64,000 nt of DNA from Membranipora membranacea (GCA_914767715.1 OU612069.1:14565387-14629386), one strand, 5' to 3'; shown: positions 1 to 12,103, numbered from the stretch's first letter. Numbers and translations are program-made. Notes: a model not told the origin generated them from the sequence alone.

Positions 1-249
1 GCAGTCCCTAACTATTGTTAGGGGCCCTTCAGTGTAGAGATCTCGGTCTTATTAAACCACAGTGTCGTAACAGTTCTTTGTAAATACGCTAGATCTCCTG
101 ATCAATTTATGGCATAACGCCAGCACGAAATAGTATAGATATGGTTTTTTTTCCCAGTAGCAAATGCTGTTTTGATAGCTCACCAACATAAGTGAATAGC
201 TGAATATTACATACACGTCACACATAAGGCTTTACTTCCACTTCTAAAT

Positions 250-985
250 AAAAACAAAGCGTGACAACGCTAGGAAATATTCATTTGTATATTTTCCATA
301 ATCCTCAGATGCTTTTCTCAACTAAACGGCATAAACTTGACAGTCCAACTCTAGAATTAAATGGTGTAAAAATACATTTTTGTTACATTGTAAAATATTT
401 GGGAGTACTCTTTGATAACAACTTACGATTTGAAAATCATGTCAATAATGTTGTAACAAAAGCAAATCAGAGGATGTTTGTCATCAGAACTTTTAATTAC
501 CAGAGTACAAAGCCTTTAGTCTAAATGTTATTCAAGAGTTTTATTGTATCCATTCTCAACTACTGCCTGCCTATTTTGTTCACTAGTATCTATTCACGAG
601 ACAAGAAAGCGCTGAGGAAGTTTTTTAAACAGGGTGACAGACTAGGTCTCGATATTTGGGACCTAGATTCTGTCATATAAAAACGAACTAAGAACTTGGC
701 CCTGCAGGTAATACTTGACGATGAACATTTTATAAACGATTTTCTTCAGAAACTCCCTTCAGGCAGATATCGAAGCCTTAAATACAGAACTGCCTGGGGG
801 AAAGACTCCTTCCTCAGACGTTTGATTTCAATATTACAGGATATCTTTTAATCCACTAGAAGTCAGACTTCTTCACTCATTTTGCATATTTCTTTTTGGT
901 TTTCCCTACTCATGTAACAGTATTAACACTCAATCTCGCAGCATACCTAATGTTTGTGACAAAATAAACCAACCAACCAACTCAT
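250..985 (+). pseudogene. 3' end of a non-LTR (LINE) reverse transcriptase, decayed
   Basis: The frame from 261 contains KYLGVLFDNNLRFENHV, the typical post-catalytic motif (KYLGV..D..L....HV) of jockey/CR1-type LINE reverse transcriptases. After a stop at 522-524 the same product continues (LNYCLPILF, then SGRYRSLKYRTAWGKDSFL near 760-805). Downstream there is no coding sequence, and at 963-981 an AACC simple-repeat tail ends the element, as expected for the 3' end of a 5'-truncated LINE copy. The catalytic palm is missing and stops are present, so it is dead. The exact clade is not determined. Confidence 0.7.
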
Positions 986-2225
986 ATGATTTGAGTTGTG
1001 CGCTCTTCTTTCATGGTGGGACAACTTGCAGGGATTAGGTGTATCAATGAGTGATTATCCCGTTAATACTATTTCTGTTGACAAGCACCTGTTCGGGGAT
1101 CATGAAATTGATGGTTATATTATTGTGATTATATTTGGATAATTAGTTCAATAGTTGAGGTTAGGAATTTTTATTTCAATGAGTAGAGGATTTGGTGTGA
1201 GCTCTTCCGTGTAGTATCCTGCAGTGATGTAGAGTTGTCCAACACAGTTATATTCAAAAGTTCCAAATTGCCAGTTTCCTATAAGTATGGCCTGCCTGCC
1301 AGCTGTCTAAAAATTTATCTAATTGATAAAAATTAGTCATCCACAGTAGTTACCTCTAATTCCAACAGGTATCATCTCTATTACAGTATCACATTGAATG
1401 TAATAAAATTGTTAAAACATGCTTAGGTTTATAAAAGGAATACTGAACTGAACTCACTATTAGGCTGCGGAAGTATAATTGTGCAGCTTACAAATCAGGT
1501 GGCTCGATAAAATGATAACATCTGAATGCTCTTTTTATAGCATGCGATGCTTAAATTATTATGCAGAGGAAACAGTGGGTTAATTTCCCTACACCCTACA
1601 GGAGGCAGTGCATAACTCTGCCTATTAATTTTGCATATAACAATTCTAACATCAGAAAATTCTCAGTGAAATGATTGAAGATCATTGCATGCGTTATGTA
1701 CTACATGACTGAGGTAATGTGCAAAATACTTATTCGAAAAAGATCCTACAAGTTTAAAAGATTTAAACACCACAAAACTTTTGGGAGTTTTCCCCCTTGG
1801 GATGAATTATATATCTTGTTTTGTTGTTGGAGCAATTAAATAATTTTATTGTTATTTTTGTGGTGTTATATAATCCAGTTAAACCTTGATGATCAAGTAT
1901 CCGATTGGTGTACTATTAACAGTGCATTGTTATTATCCATACTAAGAAAAGGCAGTAGTTTACCTTGTGCACTCTTACTTACATATTAGCTGGTTGTTAT
2001 TTAAGAAGTTACACAAGCTATAAAACTAAATATTAAATTTAATTGTTTTTGTGAGTCCTTTTTACATAGAGGGCTAAAACATGATTCAATTTTTTGATGC
2101 TGTCGTTTGGCATGTTTTTTTAGAGCAAAAGTGACCCCTATGAAGACGGACGCTGACGGAGAACGAAAAGCCGCAGAGTTAAACGGTTTGCAGATTCGAG
2201 ATCAGCAGGAGTAAAAAATCATGCA
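986..2225. other. Non-coding AT-rich stretch, nothing recognised
   Basis: No open frame of useful length, no tRNA-like boxes and no clear internal repeat were seen here. It separates the LINE 3' end from a dispersed repeat. Confidence 0.5.
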
Positions 2226-2520
2226 TTTTGTCATTTTGCACTCACAAGTTCACCCGCATCATTGTGCTTAGATTAAACAAGGATAATCAACTTCAGGGCA
2301 CTATTGGGTATTTTGGGAAATTTTTTCATATTGAAGTTATTCAAATTATAAAATGTTTCATAAATTATGTATATATTTACGCAAGATAAAATTGGAAAGA
2401 AATTCAGAAATAAAGTCGGAACTAAACTCGGAAAAAAAAGGAAACAAAATCGGGATTATAATCAGAAATAAAATCGGGAATAAAATCGGGAAATCATACA
2501 CATAAACATAATATAAGACT
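2226..2520 (+). repeat. Dispersed repeat family A, copy 1 (with AAATAAAATCGGG-type short tandem)
   Basis: This copy resembles 11950-12260. Both have a block around CACTATTGG(G/A)TATTTTG, an AT-rich middle, then short tandem units of the type AGAAATAAAATC(A/G)G, ending in GAAATCAT and an ACA-rich stretch. The shared order over about 300 bp shows one interspersed family. No terminal repeats or coding sequence were identified, so the class is unknown. Confidence 0.55.
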
Positions 2521-2689
2521 GTACTTTGACCTCATCCTCAACATTTTTCATATCTTACAGGTTCAGCTGTCAATCTCAACAACATTGAACACCACTCAGA
2601 CTTTGATTCTAGAAACATATAGAACAATTATTTAAATTTATTCATCATTAGCAGGTTTAAATGTAGCTTTTTAGCCAACCCTTTGAGGT

Positions 2690-3400
2690 GCGATTTAAAA
2701 TTGATTGATAATTTTGATTAAAATGCCGTGATTAATTGTATCAAAGGCCTTGGAAAAGTCTAAAAAAACACCCTGTGTAATTTTTTTGGTATTAGAAATT
2801 GTTGTATGGCTTATCCATTATAAAATTTATAGCATCTGTAGTGCTTCTCTTGGTTCGAAAATTCGAAATCGGCCGATAGTTTGTGCAAGTATTTTTATCA
2901 CCCTTTTGTATAGTGGTTTAACCCGAGCAATTTTTAGGCAATCTGGAAAAATGGATGTTTTGATATCTGAATTTGTAAGATAAACTAAAACCGGGATTAA
3001 GATAAATTTGCATTCTTTTAAAGATCGCATTAGAATACCATCTGGCCCAGTCGCCTTCTGATTTGAAAAACTGTCAATTACTTTTAAAATGTCATTAGTA
3101 TCGATTTCATAGAGTTCCAATTTTGCATTTATTTGGGTGTTATTTTTTTCAAAATAATACTCAGGAGAGTAGTTGGGGAGAGGGAGGTTTGATGAAATTT
3201 CCGCCCCTATCTCAGTAAAAAAGCCATTAAAAGTGTTTGCAATAACTTCTTTGTCTTCAATCACACTTCCTGCTTGATCTTTCAAAATAATAGGTTTTTC
3301 AGCTTGAGAATTTTTATTCAGAATTGTGTTTAAAAATCTCCATTTTTCGTTCTGGTTGGATTGGCAGTATAAAAACTCTTTTTTTTGTAAAATTCAGTCT
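2690..3400 (-). pseudogene. LINE reverse transcriptase fragment (N-terminal and fingers region)
   Basis: Read on the minus strand from about 3395, the product includes NKNEKW-type sequence, then TFNGFFTEIGAEI, KATGPDGI and FPDCLKIARVKPLYK. These are the classic non-LTR RT upstream motifs (FN.FF, GPDGI, P..LK.A.V.P..K). After a frame change it continues with NYRPIS, and near 2720-2775 with VFFLDFSKAFDTINHGIL, the RT palm motif (LDFSKAFDT). At least one frameshift and the missing downstream domains make this a dead fragment. The style matches the jockey/CR1 superfamily, possibly the same family as the endonuclease piece at 10.7-11.4 kb. Confidence 0.75.
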
Positions 3401-3627
3401 TTAGGCCAGAAGTAGCTATAGCCTAAGTTGTTATGGCACGGACAATATTTGATGGCAGGATTCTGATCACTTTTTATACTACATCAATATATGTTCTGTA
3501 AAATTCACCGGGTGTACCCAGTTGTAGTGGTCATATTTTGAAAATAAATGGAAATTCGTTTTCAATTTAAATGAAGAGAACATAAATCCTCAAGCTGACC
3601 TACTTGTATAGAGGACCAATCATCAGT

Positions 3628-5470
3628 CAGGGCCGTATCCTACGGCACGGCTGCTAGGGCCTGGCCCTACCCATAATAGATAATTATCAAAGTTGTGAAA
3701 AGGTCAAAAATGGCATAATAAACCAATATAACATACGACCCCCTTACACAATTTTTCATAATCACTCAGTTTAGTGACAACATGACAATAACATTAGCTT
3801 ATTTCCTCTCACTGATCAGACATGATCATTTGCTTAGAGTGAAGTACAACCCATCAACCAGTTTATTTATCCAACTGCTAGGTATTTCGGGCTAACTTTG
3901 GATTTCCCAAAGCCCTCAATGATAGCTAATGAATTTCATCAGTCTATTATCAACATTATTATGTAAAGAGCTCATGGTCAGGTTAAGGTCATATAAAGGC
4001 ATTCTTATAAAGTTGTGGCAAGAATGGAGGATACATCCAGCTTATTTAAAGCAACTTCTGCAAGTTCTGCAAGGAAAAAGCTTCAAGCATTCATCTACAG
4101 GTGAGCTGGTACATGCAAAGCAAATATTTCATGGCTAAACTGGCAGTTCCTTCCTATTCCTACCAAATTATGCCCACACTGAGACTGAGTTCATTTTCCA
4201 CATCTTATCTTCTCTAGACTAACCAACAAAGTGAGGTTGAGAGTTTAATGTTGGCAAATCCATTGGACAATAGATTCAAATGTAAGTGGAAAGTTACCCT
4301 CCCTGTCCAAGGGAGCAGAAGTGCCCCGGCATCAACGATGTAACTATCCATGCTGCCTCATGGGATTCAGCTAATAGCACAAATTGATAGACATGTCAAT
4401 GCTTAGGAGAGGAGTTGTAAAGATAGCCAGAATTTGGTGTCATTGTTCAACTTCATGTTGCGTAATCAATAAATTGCTACCAAGCTAATGCTATATGGCA
4501 TTGTTTCATCAACCTCACGATAAAAGCTGTGCTCTGTGTATATTTGTCAGATGTTATCCGCCAAAGGAAGGCCGAGTGAGATGGACACCTGTCCGGTTAG
4601 ACGACTGTAATGGGACTGGTGTGATGTTATCCATAAAAGAGAAAAGTCACCAGTTTTATATGGATGTTTTTGACCTGGCCATAAATGGCATCAAAGCCAG
4701 GTTCGAGCAGAAGGGCATCGAATTGCTCTTGCAGATCGAGTTGCTCCTTTGCTCTGGTGCAAATCCTGCCACATCCACATCCACAATATGTGATGCTTAT
4801 GGCTTTGATAGCTTTGATCTTGAGGCCGAATTGAGGGTTTATAAGAAGGACGACGACATTGTGAAAGACGATATCACAACTGTGATAGCGTCTTATAAAA
4901 ATAAACTAATAATAAACGAGTCATTATATAATATCATATACAAAATTTTGAAACTGATTGTAGTGTTACCCGCCACAAATGCGTCTAGTGAGCGCTCATT
5001 CTTTGCTCTCAGTAGGCTCAAGACAGCTGGGCGTACATCAATGATGCAGGATAGATTAAATCATCTATTACTGCTACATGTTCACAAGAACAAAACGGAT
5101 ACACTGGACATTCAATCTGTCATCAGAGATTTTGTTCAGTGTCATCCAAGTAGAGAAAGTTCCATTGCGGTGTATAAGTAAGGCTTGGTCAATTCAATAG
5201 TTATGGATATATCAATATTTTTGTTGGCATAATATAAAGAATAATTGGTATAGACAGTTACAATAAAACTCACACATAAACCCAAAGCAGAAGATAGCCT
5301 TGTAATGCAAATAATAGTGTTCTTGTGCGATAATTTCGCCTTAAAAGCTCAGGCGTCCGGGGCTTCGCCCCAGACCCCGTTGGGGAGGCTTACAGTGCCC
5401 CCCCAAACCCCCCAGCTGGGTTGTGTGGCCGCTTGGCCCTACCAACCAAAAGTTGAAGGATACCCCCCTG
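3628..5470 (+). mobile_element. hAT-superfamily DNA transposon, internally deleted
   Basis: The ends form imperfect terminal inverted repeats: left CAGGGCCGTATCCTA, and right, read inverted, CAGGGGGGTATCCTT. The element is flanked on both sides by the identical 8-bp sequence TCATCAGT (3620-3627 and 5471-5478). An 8-bp target duplication with CAG...CTG ends is diagnostic of hAT elements. Inside is the C-terminal part of the transposase (see 4495-5181). At about 1.84 kb it is too short for an autonomous copy, so it is probably a deletion derivative. The GC-rich block just inside the right end (5350-5420) is atypical of the surroundings. Confidence 0.9.
4495..5181 (+). pseudogene. hAT transposase, C-terminal part with dimerisation domain
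   Basis: The 228-residue frame ends in a recognisable hAT C-terminal dimerisation domain: around residues 158-200 it reads LPATNASSERSFFALSRLK, then GRTSMMQDRLNHLLLLHVH. This fits the hATC pattern (P.T...AER.FS.L...K...R..M...RL..L..L). The upstream zinc finger and the catalytic DDE core are not intact: sequence at 3.9-4.45 kb gives only short broken frames. It sits inside the element with perfect target duplications, so it is a transposon remnant and not a host gene. The start codon is arbitrary because the N-terminus is missing. Confidence 0.8.
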
Positions 5471-5544
5471 TCATCAGTGTGATAATAAAGAAATCTATTT
5501 ATAAAATACTCAATCACATCAACTTGAATTTGGCATTGACATAG

Positions 5545-8279
5545 CAAATCTTAATAATGCATCTTTGTACGGTGCTATTGACTTACGCCCAGCCTTTGTT
5601 AAATTTAACTCTCATGCTTTAGCAGATGACATAATACAAGGAAGCATGAACATGTCTAACAAAAAATGACGGTATCACTTTGACTAACATTATGGAGTGT
5701 ATTATTCACTTTGAGAAAGTAGATGAAGCAGCCTAGAGTGTTGTTTTGTCAGCCTCAAAGCTTGCTGAACTCAAATATGTGGCTAAAGAGTGGGTGAAAA
5801 CTGGGAAAGAGCCGGAATGCTTCATTGCCAAAAATCTATTGACAATGACAATGGATGAATGTAGTACCTATAAATACCATCGTCTTTGTATGTTCAGATT
5901 TTCTAAATCCAAGCTAGAAAGAGCCAAAGAAAGTGCCATGAAGAGAAAGGTATGTATAGAAAATGCTCATGATTCAGGATTTACTCTCAAGGTATTAATT
6001 GATGACCACGGTGCTGTATGGAAGACCACCTTGTGTTGCTTTGTTTGAACCGATATGAAACTTTGTGTGACGTTGCTCTCAGTCAGAGATAGTGTTAGGG
6101 CCAAGAAGATCATTCTGTGATAAATATGAGAGTTCTATCAAGGAGTAAAAGACTTTTACTCCTTGATAGAACTCTATTATTAATCACAGAATGATCACAA
6201 CACTGAATTAAATCATGGTTGGAAAATCTGAGATGCCTTCAATTTTTTTCAGTCTTGATTGATTGACCCTTGTAATTGCTAATCATTAACCCTGCTCTAA
6301 TGATATCCTGTTTTTTAGAATGAGGATGGAGCCAATTTGCCGAGCCCAAAGAAACTCAGGTCTTCAGAACCGAGTACTAGTAAGCCTCGGACATTCGCTT
6401 CTACCTGTGTCGTATGTAATAAGGAGAAGTACAAAAACCGCAAGAAACTACCGACCTCTAGAGCTGAGACTTTAGATGCTGGTAAGTACAATAAACTGCT
6501 ACACCATAATCTCAGGTTTTATTCTGCCTTCTGCAGACTCTGTAGGGTTGGTTGATTAATTGAGGGAACTTTTTCAATTACATGTGTTGTATGATCTAAG
6601 CTGCATCAATCATAACTATCTGGAGACGAATGATATATCAATGAGGGGGCAGCTTTCAAAAATATTATCCTTCTATTTAGGGGGTTTACTTCCTGCCGCA
6701 GAAGCCAAGAATGACACAAAGCTGTTGTCAAGTTTTCAGTTAGGAGATCCTGTTGCCCGTGAAATGAGATATCATCGTGCATGCCACAAGAATTATATCG
6801 CAACTGTTACGAACCAGCTCAGGTAAAAACTATAAAATCTGTTTGCCACTTATCATTGTCATTTGTCTGGCTCAACATTATGTGTGTTACATTCCTATGC
6901 TTTCCCTCTTTGAAAATTGTTAACAAGTTCACTTGGGCGTAGAGGTGAGTTCTTATGAAGTGCTGTAAAATTGTTATACCAATTGTTTTAGATCTAAATC
7001 AAAAGCTCGCTTCGTGAGATCTGCATCACGGCGACAACTTGAGGACCTGGTTAGCTCAAAGATACAGCGCGAGAAGGTTCTTACACAGTATCTGATTTAC
7101 TTGGCTTATATAATAAACTACGTAGAGATAACAGAGAAGATGAGACCAGGTAAGACTATGATATATATTTATATATACTAGTATCCCACAATGCAATTTC
7201 CTGGAATTCCCAGTGAGATCAGGGCGATAAAAACTTGCGAGACTGGGGTTTCCAGGTTGAAGTTGCATTGTGCAAGCATTATCAACCTGCCGTTTTGAGA
7301 ACACTCAAATGCATTGATCAAACTTTGGCCTTGTTAGATTAGGATTAATTAAAAAAATATGAAAAGTTATGTCAAAACCTTTTTCTTCCTCGGACTAACA
7401 TGTATTGTGCTTTCAGACAAAAATATCATCTTTTTACAGCCGAAAAGCTTTTGTCTACCGCCTGAAGAGAGAGTTTAAAGGCCTTAGTTTTCATCAAGCC
7501 TCTGATCCCGCTCATGGTGATATAGTGACGAGCAGCAATGCAGTTTTGACTGATTTAGTGACTGATACATCAGTACTCACAAACACATCCAGCCTCTTGA
7601 GCGAGGTCGACACTGCCAGCTCATGAGATGAGGAAATCCCTTTCCATAGTGTGACCCAATCCAATCAATATCAACTCAATCAAGCAGAAATTTCACTCCG
7701 TTTGTATATAGATCAAACCAAAAAAGTCGAGAACCCCTGGCCACCTACTGCAGACAACCTTAACGCTGAGGCCTGTGTCGAATTTGTTCCGCCACCACTA
7801 TTTAATTTTCTTGCTATGATGACAGGTCATGCTGATGTGGTCTGTGACTGGAACACCTACTATAATTTGGACGCCTCTGTTCGCCTAAAAATTCTCAGCT
7901 TAGCCCAAGATATTGTACAGCTAAGCTCCAAAGGTGCTGCTGTTACTCCTAAGTCTTTAGCCATCGGCCTAACAGTGAGGCATATGACAGGGTCTAAATT
8001 GCTAGCCAAACTTATTCGTTGATTTGGTCATTCTTGCAGCTATGACTCAATTCTTGCAGCTATGACTAAACAGGGACCACATTGACCTCCTCAATAATAC
8101 CCCAACAAGCAGATGTTCACCGTCCACTGAAACGATCAATCACCAATGACAGAACCTACATAGCACGTAAATCACTCAAGTTATCACCTGAAACCTTACC
8201 TGGCTGGACCGCATACAACATCCTGAACAGTGAACCGCTCCCAGTATCAATCATACAATTTGTGAGATGCTGCCGCTGA
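5545..8279 (+). pseudogene. Decayed multi-exon gene of a repeated C2HC-finger family, function unknown
   Basis: Exon-like blocks with good splice sites lie in order on the plus strand: 5753-5949, 6319-6481, 6702-6822, 6992-7149 and 7417-8060. The second has CVVCNKEKY, and the third has EMRYHRACHKNY; together they give a C..C...H...C finger like those of many-copy, transposon-associated proteins in invertebrates. The last block reads ENPWPPTADNLNAE, ILSLAQDIVQL, TPKSLAIGL, VRHMTGSKL and, after a stop, FGHSCSYDSI, all in one frame. Two in-frame TGA stops (7624-7626 and 8020-8022) sit where CGA would fit. A 20-bp tandem duplication follows at about 8030-8068, then many stops. I infer a transposon-derived gene fossil. 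The family identification is from memory and is uncertain. Confidence 0.5.
6108..6196. repeat. Near-perfect 89-bp palindrome
   Basis: The sequence from GATCATTCTGTGAT to ATCACAGAATGATC folds back on itself through a centre at GTAAAAG/CTTTTAC, with only a few mismatches near the middle of each arm. It lies in an apparent intron of the decayed C2HC-finger gene. It could be a tiny MITE or a cruciform-forming sequence. No target duplication is obvious. Confidence 0.8.
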
Positions 8280-9200
8280 CAATGACTGATACAACCGGGT
8301 ACACCCTTATATATTAATTCAGCACCATTTTTTACCCTGTTTCTTGTTCTCTGTTGGCTGTATCAAACACTAAAATATTCACTAACTAAAAGCGCTTTGT
8401 TGAAAATTTTGGGACATGCTGCCATATACTGCCACGCTGCCGCTGATGATGACCCCTACAACCAGGTACACCCTCATTTTTGGATTCAGCACACTTTTTT
8501 ACACTAGAAACATATTAATCTTGTTCTCTGTTGACCGTTGACTGTATCAAATGCCACAATTTTCACTAAGTAGAAGCGAATTTGGAAAAAAAAGTCGGAT
8601 TTGCTGCCGCGCTGCCGCTGACAATGACTGATAAAACCGGGTACACCCTCATTTTTGAATTCAGCACCCTTTTTTACCCTAGAAACATATATATTCTTAT
8701 TCTCTGTTGGCTGTATCAAACACTAAAATATTCACCAACTAAAAGCGCTTTGTCGAAAATTTTGGGACATGCTGCCATACACTGCCACGCTGCAGCTGAT
8801 GATGACCCCTACAACCAGGTACACCCTCATTTTTGGATTCAGCACACTTTTTTACCCTAGAAACATATTATTCTTGTTCTCTGTTGACCGTTGACTGTAT
8901 CAAACACTACAATTTTAACTAACTAAATGAGAATTTGTAAAAGATGTGGCATATGCTGCCGCTGACAATGACCAATACAACCGGGTACACCCTCATTTTT
9001 GGATTCAGCACACTTTTTTACCTAGAAACATATATATTCTTGTTCTCTGTTGGCTGTAACAAACTCTACAATCTTTACTAACTAAATGCGATTTATTGAA
9101 AATTTGTGATATGCTGCCATATACTGCCACGCTGCCGCTGACCGCTACAACCGGGTACACCCTCATTTTTGGATTCAGCACATTTTTTCACCCTAGAAAC
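8269..9200 (+). repeat. Satellite-like tandem array, ~166-178 bp unit, 5-6 copies
   Basis: Units begin with GCTGCCGCTGA at 8269, 8436, 8611, 8789 (GCTGCAGCTGA), 8955 and 9131, spacings of 166-178 bp. Each unit carries ACC(G/A)GGTACACCCTCATTTTT, TTCAGCACACTTTTTTACC and TTCTTGTTCTCTGTTG. Two subtypes alternate: one starting CAATGACTGATA(C/A)AACCGGG and one starting GATGACCCCTACAACCAGG. The higher-order unit is therefore a dimer of about 345 bp. No coding potential. Confidence 0.9.
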
Positions 9201-9348
9201 ACTTGATTTTTTCCTGCCATCAAAAATTGTCCGTGTCATTTTTTTTAGAGCACTTAGAGCTAGGCTGCTTCTGGCCTACTTGGCAATGTTAATTTTTGTA
9301 GTTACAGAATTTCGGACAGACTGGTATTGTTTCTTCAAATCAGCATTT

Positions 9349-10711
9349 AAGGTAATGTCAAAGACCGATCCGAATATCAACATATCATATACCGTTGGAA
9401 AGCTGTCGAGCTACTGAAAATGAATGCCTAAACAAAAACTTGATTCGATGACGTTGTGTCATTTTAGGGAGGAAATGAGGCAGAAAACACTCTTTTTGTC
9501 AATGCAGATGGAAGAGTCAAACTAATTGCAAGAAATTTCAAAACAGGTGGAATGTATACTTAGAGATTGCGTCCGTCGTAAAAATTGATTTTCTTTGATA
9601 TATGACTAGTCTATATTGACTTTTTACGTCACGCCATACAATGCATTTTTTTGTGAAGCCTTGAAAATATGCGAAATTTCAATCAATAATTCACAACAGA
9701 TCAATGGCTCGAAACAAAATTAATTATGATTTTCTCTTAGAGTACTCTACAAATGTCATACAAATTGACTTTCAAAAAATTAGCTTGCATATTGCAATGA
9801 CAGTAGACTCTCGAATACGGCTAATATTTTCGCTACCTTTGCATAATGTCGAACATGCTGTCCAAATAAAGTTTTTTTGAGAGTTCTCACATACGAAGCC
9901 GCTTTCATTAGCCATGGTGCACTAGGAAATGCTAACAGAATTTTTCATTGCATTTTCATTTTTCTTGAATTTAACGTAAAAGAATGCCAAAAAACAGCTA
10001 TTTTTAGGGACTTTTGAGGTGCTTTTAGGGACTTTTGAGGTGTGTTTTGGCATTCTTTTGCGTTAAATTCAAGAAAAATGAAGATGTAATGCAAAATTCT
10101 GTTGGCATTTCCTGTGTGCACCATGGTCAATGAAAGCGGCTTCGTATGTGAGAACTTTCAAAAAAACTTTGTTTGGCCACAATAATGGTCATTTGGACAG
10201 CATGTTCGACGTTATGCTAAGGTGACGAAAATATTAGCCGTATTTGAGAGTCTACTGTCATTGCATTATGTAAGCTAATCTTTTGAAAGTCAATGTTTAT
10301 GACATTTAAAGAGTACTCTAAGAGAAAATCATAATAAACTTTGTTTCGAGCCTATGATCTGTTGTGAATTAATGATTGAAATCTTACATATTTTCACGGC
10401 TTCACAAAAAAAATGCATTGTATGGCGTGACGTAAAAAGTCAATTTAAACTAGTCATATATCAAAGAAAATCCAATTTTACAATGGACGCAATCTCTAAG
10501 TATACATTCCGCCTGTTTTGAAATTTCTAGCAATTAATTTGACTCCTCCATCGGCATTGACGAAAAAGAGCGTTTTCTGCCTCATTTCCTCCCTAAATTG
10601 AGACAACGTCATCGAATCAAGTTTTTGTTCAGGTATTCATTTTTAGTAGCTTGACAGCTTTTCAACGGTATATGATATGTTGATATTCGAATCGGTCTTT
10701 GACATTACCTT
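9349..10711. mobile_element. 1.36-kb palindromic (foldback) element with ~650-bp arms
   Basis: The left arm starts AAGGTAATGTCAAAGACCGA and the right arm ends with its reverse complement. Matching continues almost to the centre, where TTTTTAGGGACTTTTGAGGTG is partly duplicated in a ~45-bp spacer (9995-10040). Both arms share the block around TTTTTACGTCACGCCATACA. The arms are estimated at 90% identity or more by eye. No protein is encoded. A single-arm copy of the same family occurs at 29261-29770. No convincing target duplication was found, so the superfamily is open. Confidence 0.88.
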
Positions 10712-11470
10712 GAAGGTTGTTGTTTAGACTTAATGTGCAGTTTTTTAGGCATTTCTCTCATCTCAAATAAGTCTGTGGTCATCCATGGCTTTTTAATATG
10801 TCGCTCTTGGGTTTTGACGCTAGTCTTCTTGCTTGAATTTTCAATTATGGAAGAGTAGTGCCCGATAAATGTTTCAAAGGCTAGATTAGTGTCTGTAATT
10901 TGGTGAATTGGTGACCAGTCAAATTCTTGGATGATTGGGTTTAAAATAGCGTAGATAATTATAGGCTGACATGTGACTAATGGTGAGTTGTGACATTTTT
11001 GTGCCAATTTCTTGTAAACAAAGGATAAGATGTAGGTTGATGGTCTGCTAGATCATCCTCAATGGTACAAGATTTCAAATTGTCTCCAACCTTATTTATC
11101 AAGATATGGTCATAAAGACTATTTTTACTGTCTCAATAGCGAGTAGGAGAAAGAATGGTGTTGAAAAATCCGTTTTTATGTAACAAATTTTGATAGCTTT
11201 GAGAATTTGTGTCCTGAGCAATGTTAGAGTGCAAATCAATATTGATGTCGCCAACAACAACAGAGCATGAGGGAAGAGTGGGCAGGATCCCGGCAAGGCC
11301 ACCAAGAAATTCTGGCAGAGAGCCCGAGGGTGAACGATAAACCGCAAGCACTGAGCACAACTCTCGCCCCAATTTGGAGCAGTATGAGGAGGGGGAGGAG
11401 GGGGAGGATGGGGAGGAGGGGGAGGATGGGGAGGAGGGGGAGAAGGGGGAGGAGAATACTAGTCCTCATT
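10705..11470 (-). pseudogene. LINE apurinic-type endonuclease fragment
   Basis: On the minus strand around 11370-11130 the product reads AVYRSPSGSLPEFL, SVVVGDINIDLH and LLHKNGFFNTI, matching LINE endonucleases (YRSP and GDINID near the catalytic Asp and Asn). Downstream, 11007-10740 continues the linker before the RT with frame changes. Beyond 11380 the sequence turns into a GGAGGAGGG simple repeat (11385-11455) that has replaced the upstream part. It directly abuts the palindromic element at its other end. Dead fragment. Confidence 0.7.
11385..11455. repeat. GGAGGAGGGG purine simple repeat
   Basis: An impure run of GGGGAGGA units on the plus strand, strongly strand-asymmetric (polypurine). 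It sits within the LINE endonuclease fossil. Confidence 0.9.
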
Positions 11471-11949
11471 ATTTTTATGTTCATCACTCGTGACCATATA
11501 TAATACCATTCATCACTGGTGACTGGTACATAATATACATAACAGAAGGTTCTGAACCAAAGTTGTGTAAAGCAATTGCGTTTTGGTCAATCTTTTATTC
11601 AAAGCCTTTCGTGATTTAAACATGCATATTTGAAAAAAAAACTTTAGATTAAAACCAAACTTACAGTTTCTTATGCACAGAATAGAGCTACAGAAATTAA
11701 GCAAACAATCACGTTAATGGAAGACCTGCAGATTGGTATGAAACACATAAATATCTAGCAAGTAAAAGTAAAGTAAAATTATCAAGTTACGCTTCAAATC
11801 TACAAGTGGGTACAACATAAATAAATACAGAAACCAGACTGGATTCCTTTATCATCACAAAACTTTTTTGGGTTAGGCAAAGTTATAAGTTTCAAAAGTA
11901 AACATCACTAATAAGAAATCATGAATTTTGAACTTCAAAGCATTCACCC

Positions 11950-12072
11950 CAGCATCGTTCTATGCAAGTATAAACAACAAATTACTAACTTTAGGACACT
12001 ATTGGATATTTGTATAACATCTTTTTGGGAATTTCAGTTATTTTAATTAAAAAAAGTTATATAAAACTAAGC

Positions 12073-12103
<31 letters not shown>

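Noticed and set aside
9169-9417. 82-residue plus-strand ORF
   Set aside because: It crosses the satellite end and the left arm of the palindrome; no domain.
11236-11503. Overlapping ORFs on both strands with L/P- or R/G-rich repeats
   Set aside because: Translations of the GGAGGAGGG simple repeat.
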